The position numbers were made by a program, and so were the translations under genes. A DNA stretch of 64,000 nt, from the NCBI GenBank assembly GCA_013397845.1, contig VZTG01007436.1, forward strand, positions 1,524,181-1,588,180. The letters run 5' to 3'. This DNA comes from Melanocharis versteri (taxonomy: Eukaryota; Chordata; Aves; Passeriformes; Melanocharitidae). The notes under the pieces were generated by a model. It was not told the origin of the DNA. It worked only from the letters and a program-made list of their open reading frames with translations, and did no database searches. This document shows positions 59,926 through 64,000 of the stretch, piece by piece (positions within the stretch are counted from its first letter, which is position 1; each line of letters begins with the position of its first letter).

Positions 59926-62900
59926 CTGCGGCGGCCCGGGGCCCCCGCCCCAGGGCTGGCCGCTCGCCTCCGCACTGCCCCGACCGGCACAGCCGCTCGA
60001 AACAGATGCAGCTACCAAACTGGGCAATGCTGGATCCTTACTGACTCCAGTGTGCTTCCCTGGGCTCGTCTCCAGAGCCGCGCTGTTCTGCCGCACAGCA
60101 GCCTTGGTGCCGGGGACGTCAGCCACATGTGGCACAGCCCCCTGCCCGCAGGACACCCAACATTGCCTGTGGCTGTCCCCAGCCGCGTCTTCGGCACAGC
60201 TGTGGCAGTCAGTGAGATCTGTGCATTCATCATTAGCAATTAAAGCCTGATAAAGGAAAAATAGCAACCTGTCCAGAACCAGAAGAGTGGCAACCCTGTC
60301 CCATTAACAGTTGTCTGTCATGTAGTCTGATGTGCTTAAAAACATAGCAGTCAAAGGGTCAGAAATGCACCAGTGGGTCCAGCAACATGGTCACCAGGAG
60401 GTTAAACACCAAGTGGATGATGATGATGCCCTGCCTGATAATCTAGGGAAATTTATTTCTTGAAACTACTGTTTTTTCACCAAGTGAAATTATCTGACAT
60501 AACTGTACATTTTAAATATTTTCTATTGCAGTCCTTCACTGGGTTAAAACAATACACCTGCCATATATTGCATGATACCTCCCTCTGTTGAAAAGATAAC
60601 AAAGGCCAGGAGTATAATGGTTGTCAGGTGAAACTTATAAGCCACTGAGTTAGTTTATATAGGAAGGTCTGGTGAGCCATAAATTGGAGACGCATGATAT
60701 CAAATTGTAGTATTAGTGGGTCTTTTCAAATAGAGCAGAGCCTGTGCTTCTGCAGGATGTGTGACTCCCGACAGGGGGCTGCAAAATTGTCAGTGGTGGA
60801 GGTATAAGGCAAAACAAATGAAATGGTGATGCTCTTTCTCTGTAAGCCTGGCAATCCAGAAGAGAAGGTGACTCAAGAGGAGAAGCCTGTTGATGAGAGT
60901 TTCCCCTGTAGAAAAAAAAGGTCATGAATGGAAGGAACTCTTGGTTAGGTCTGAGCCACCTTTATTCCACATGCATTGATATACCATGGTGGGTTTGCTT
61001 TATTTTATGAAGAGACACACCAGGGAGAGCCATTTCAAGCTGGGTATTAAAGTCTGGACTAATTAACTGTGCTTAGGACTACTCAGTGAGAGATCACCAT
61101 AATACAATCCAATACTTTCCAGCATCAGAGGACAAAAGTCATATGCAACAAGAGGAGACTGACTTTGTATAGAATATTTCATGAAGCAGAAATTACTTAT
61201 ATTCTGTGGTATTTAGGGAAGAAACTGCTTAAGAGCTTCCTGTATACAAAGAGACTTGTTACTACCCACTGCCATATATGTTCTGACCTAAAAGGTGAAA
61301 TGAGGGAAACTACAAGTAACAGTGCTGCAGTGCTTATTTAGAGGGGGTAGTGGGACAGGCAGCCAAGCTCTGCTGTGGGTGAGGTGACCAGCTGGCCAGA
61401 CCCTGCAAAGGAGAGGACTGGAAAAGTGGGTGAGGTTATATTTCAAGCACTATGAATATGCCCTTAATACATTACCTTGTTTTTCTGGTTTTTTCTTGCT
61501 TTTTGTTGTTGTTTTGGTAAACTAGTGTGCTTTAAGCTGATTGATGTGGGCCCATGAATCAGGAAAATTAACTGAGCAGGTTAAGTTGTTCAATTTAGTT
61601 TACTTTTCTCAGGTTTCTGGGTGGAGACTCAAGGTAAGGCTTTATTATCAGTTTTTTATAAACATAACCCCAGCCCATTTGTTGCTAGTCAAGTTCTGTG
61701 AAAAAGGTGAAACTCATGTTTAAGTCTAGCCCTTTCCAGCTGTAAAACTTTTATTGGCCTCTACCTCAAATGCAATGGCTAAGAATTCAAAGTTCATCTG
61801 TGGCATGAAAAGTGACAAACAGAAAAAAACAAACTCCAGAAAAACAATCTCCTAGTCCTGTGTGCCTTGAACATTTGTATGGCATACATCCATCTACCTC
61901 AAAAGTCTGCCATTCCACACCTAACATCTTCTAAACATTTAATAGTCTGCAAATGTGGCTTTGATAAAGCTGTGTCACTGACCTTTTTTAGCCAGGAGTT
62001 GCCTTTGAAACAGACAGAAGGCAGAGATCTGGCTTTCAGATGGATTTGCCTCTCTGCATCTGTGCTTCTTTTCTGGCCCTTTTAAATCTACTAAGGATGT
62101 AGAAAGCAACAGACTGATATATGGTCACACTGAATAGAGGCAAATTTAGTGCTCTGTGCAGGAGGCACTTTTTGAGATTCCAAGCATTTGGAGGTCCTCC
62201 TGGCTGTTGGAATGCTGGGCAGCTCTAAACCAAACATTTGCATGCAATTATATATGAACATTGAATAGCTGCTGTTTTAGCTGAAATTAATGCATGCTTA
62301 ATCTTGGAACGTGCAACAGAAGGCATTCTAACTGGACTATGCCTTTGTGATTGCTTAGAAGGTAGTACTTGGTGCAATAATCTAAATCAAACATTCCCTG
62401 GCTTATAATGTATTAGGTGGCAACAGTGTAAATTGCCATGGAGTGCTCTAGTAGCATATGGCATGGCATTGCCAGGAAAATATGCAGCAGTTGAAAACAG
62501 GAAATTCATGGTGGCTCTTCTATTTCTTCTCTTGAGAATTCTCCTATCAGTTCTAACTGATGCCATACCATCTCTCTACTGAAAACAGAGCCAAAATCAG
62601 ACTCCTTTCACATACCCTGAAAGAAGGAAGCTTTTACAGTGAAAATGTTATACCATGACAGTTCAGTTAGATAGGATTTTATAGATTGATTATCTCCAGC
62701 TGCAAAAGGGTTCTTCTCATTTCACTCATTAGCCTGTTTTCAGGATTTGATTTTTGGGATGGTTAACTATTAAAGAAGAATAGAACTATTTGACCTCTGG
62801 TACATTTTGGGCAATGCTAATTGAGTAAGTGAGACAAGGTTTTCTGGTGCTCTACAACAATGTATTTTTAAAATATGGAACAATTTTGTCTGGTGAGCAC

Positions 62901-64000
62901 ATGGAGTTTATTCTTTTTCTTTTTTCCTTTATTATCATCTTCTAATAAGCTTGTTTTCTGTCTTAAAAAAATTATTATGATTCACTAATTTGATTAGTCC
63001 TTAGGCATTCAATCTCTTATTCTTCCATAACAGAATTAAGAAATTTAAAGATAAAATAGATGCTGGAAATTTCACACATGACTGACCTAAGTATGCTTCA
63101 ACTGAAGTACAGAGATATGAAGAAATTATAAGGCAGGACTTGATCTGTACAAAAATGAGATTACCAAAAACCCCACCCCAAACCCAGAAAAAGAAAAAAA
63201 CATGATTTAAATCAATTAGCACTTCTAGTGAAAGATACCTCCCCTTGCAGTGTTGTATTCTTTGCTGAATGAGAATTTTCATAAGCAGTTAATTCTCTGT
63301 TCAGCTGTGGCCTTTTATTCTGTGTAGGGCCTTAACATTTGAGATAGATTATTTCAAATTCTTAAATGCTAGCAGTATTACTTAGTGACAGTGTTTTTAA
63401 AAAAAGCCCATTAGATTAACACATCTCATTTTCCTTTGCTCTATAGTATATTGTAACTTGAGCTAGTTGGGAATTTTTGATATAAATTTCCTTTCTTTTA
63501 TTGCATTAAGTGTCAGTGAACATTAAATCAATATAACTATGTGAATTGAATAAATTGTTTTCAATCTAAAGATGCATCAGTGTTATTACACATTTTAAAT
63601 ACTTTTTTTCCTTGGCAATCCACAGTTGTTTTAAAAATACCTGTAGCATATAATTTGTCATAAATTCTCAAACTGACATGTCAGCATTGGCACTGCCTGT
63701 CAAACTTACATCAATGCCTTCATGTCACATGGCACGTAGTGACATAACTCAAAGAGACGGAATGAGGTTTATTGGAAACTTCTGTTAAATAAAGCACTAA
63801 CTATTTAGATAATTCACCCTTTTAAAGAACATGAAATGTTAGCAAGGAGAAGTAGTTTGCAGTTTTGAAGTGCAATGACTAAGGAGCTATTACATATCTA
63901 AGTGTTACAAATTTTAAATTATGCTCTTTATTACTTTTCTGTGCAAGCTAATTTAGTCATTTTCAAAATATTTGCTAGATGATGAAATTAGAGCAGCAAA
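59926..64000. other. 5' flank of DUSP13A, no gene recognised
   Basis: The first about 300 bases are GC-rich. The rest is AT-leaning non-coding DNA. Human order would place SAMD8 beyond this end, divergently transcribed. No SAM-domain or other coding motif was seen. Confidence 0.55.

Noticed and set aside
59507..60267. Long open frames on both strands across the GC-rich stretch 5' of DUSP13A
   Set aside because: They run through the 50-N gap and the 20-bp minisatellite. Low stop-codon frequency in GC-rich repeats explains their length, and neither resembles a known family.
1..64000. tRNA, rRNA, CRISPR, operon or riboswitch features
   Set aside because: None seen. The window is a vertebrate nuclear segment, where the bacterial feature types do not apply.

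Overview
The window is vertebrate nuclear DNA, most likely from a bird. The genes are split by GT-AG introns, most of the sequence is non-coding, and interspersed repeats are sparse. The only transposon trace I recognise resembles the 3' part of a CR1 LINE. Simple repeats and N-runs point to a draft assembly. The species cannot be named from the sequence.

All recognisable protein-coding content is on the minus strand. It is a tandem array of small atypical dual-specificity phosphatases of the DUSP13 family. Reading in the direction of transcription (high to low coordinates) there is DUSP13A (59,629 to 57,813, 192 aa), an orphan DUSP13-type first-exon fragment (54,349 to 54,267), a third DUSP13-like gene (35,454 to 32,601, 198 aa) and DUSP13B (16,230 to 7,875, 208 aa). 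Each complete gene has three coding exons with identical intron phases (2, then 1) and nearly identical middle exons (218, 221 and 221 nt). Each keeps the HC-X5-R active site and an upstream acidic loop carrying the probable general-acid Asp, so all three look catalytically competent.

Region by region: 1-7,680 is 3' flank with nothing recognised. 7,681-16,231 is DUSP13B, with a 7-kb second intron. 16,232-29,950 is spacer. About 29,960-30,620 is a GC/CpG-rich island with no gene. 32,476-35,501 is the DUSP13-like gene. 35,502-53,200 is spacer with microsatellites, a CR1-like fragment, two perfect hairpins and short tandem repeats. About 53,215-53,450 is a second CpG-rich island. 54,267-54,349 is the orphan exon. 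57,247-59,629 is DUSP13A, with a GC-rich 20-bp minisatellite interrupted by a 50-N gap just upstream of its start. 59,926-64,000 is upstream flank with no gene seen.

From knowledge of the families, DUSP13A (MDSP) and DUSP13B (TMDP) act on MAP-kinase/stress-kinase signalling in muscle and testis. In human they come from one compact gene with alternative reading frames. Here they are separate genes about 41 kb apart with another complete paralogue and an orphan exon between them. That arrangement is the most interesting aspect of the window. The human order DUSP29-DUSP13-SAMD8 predicts DUSP29 beyond position 1 and SAMD8 beyond position 64,000.
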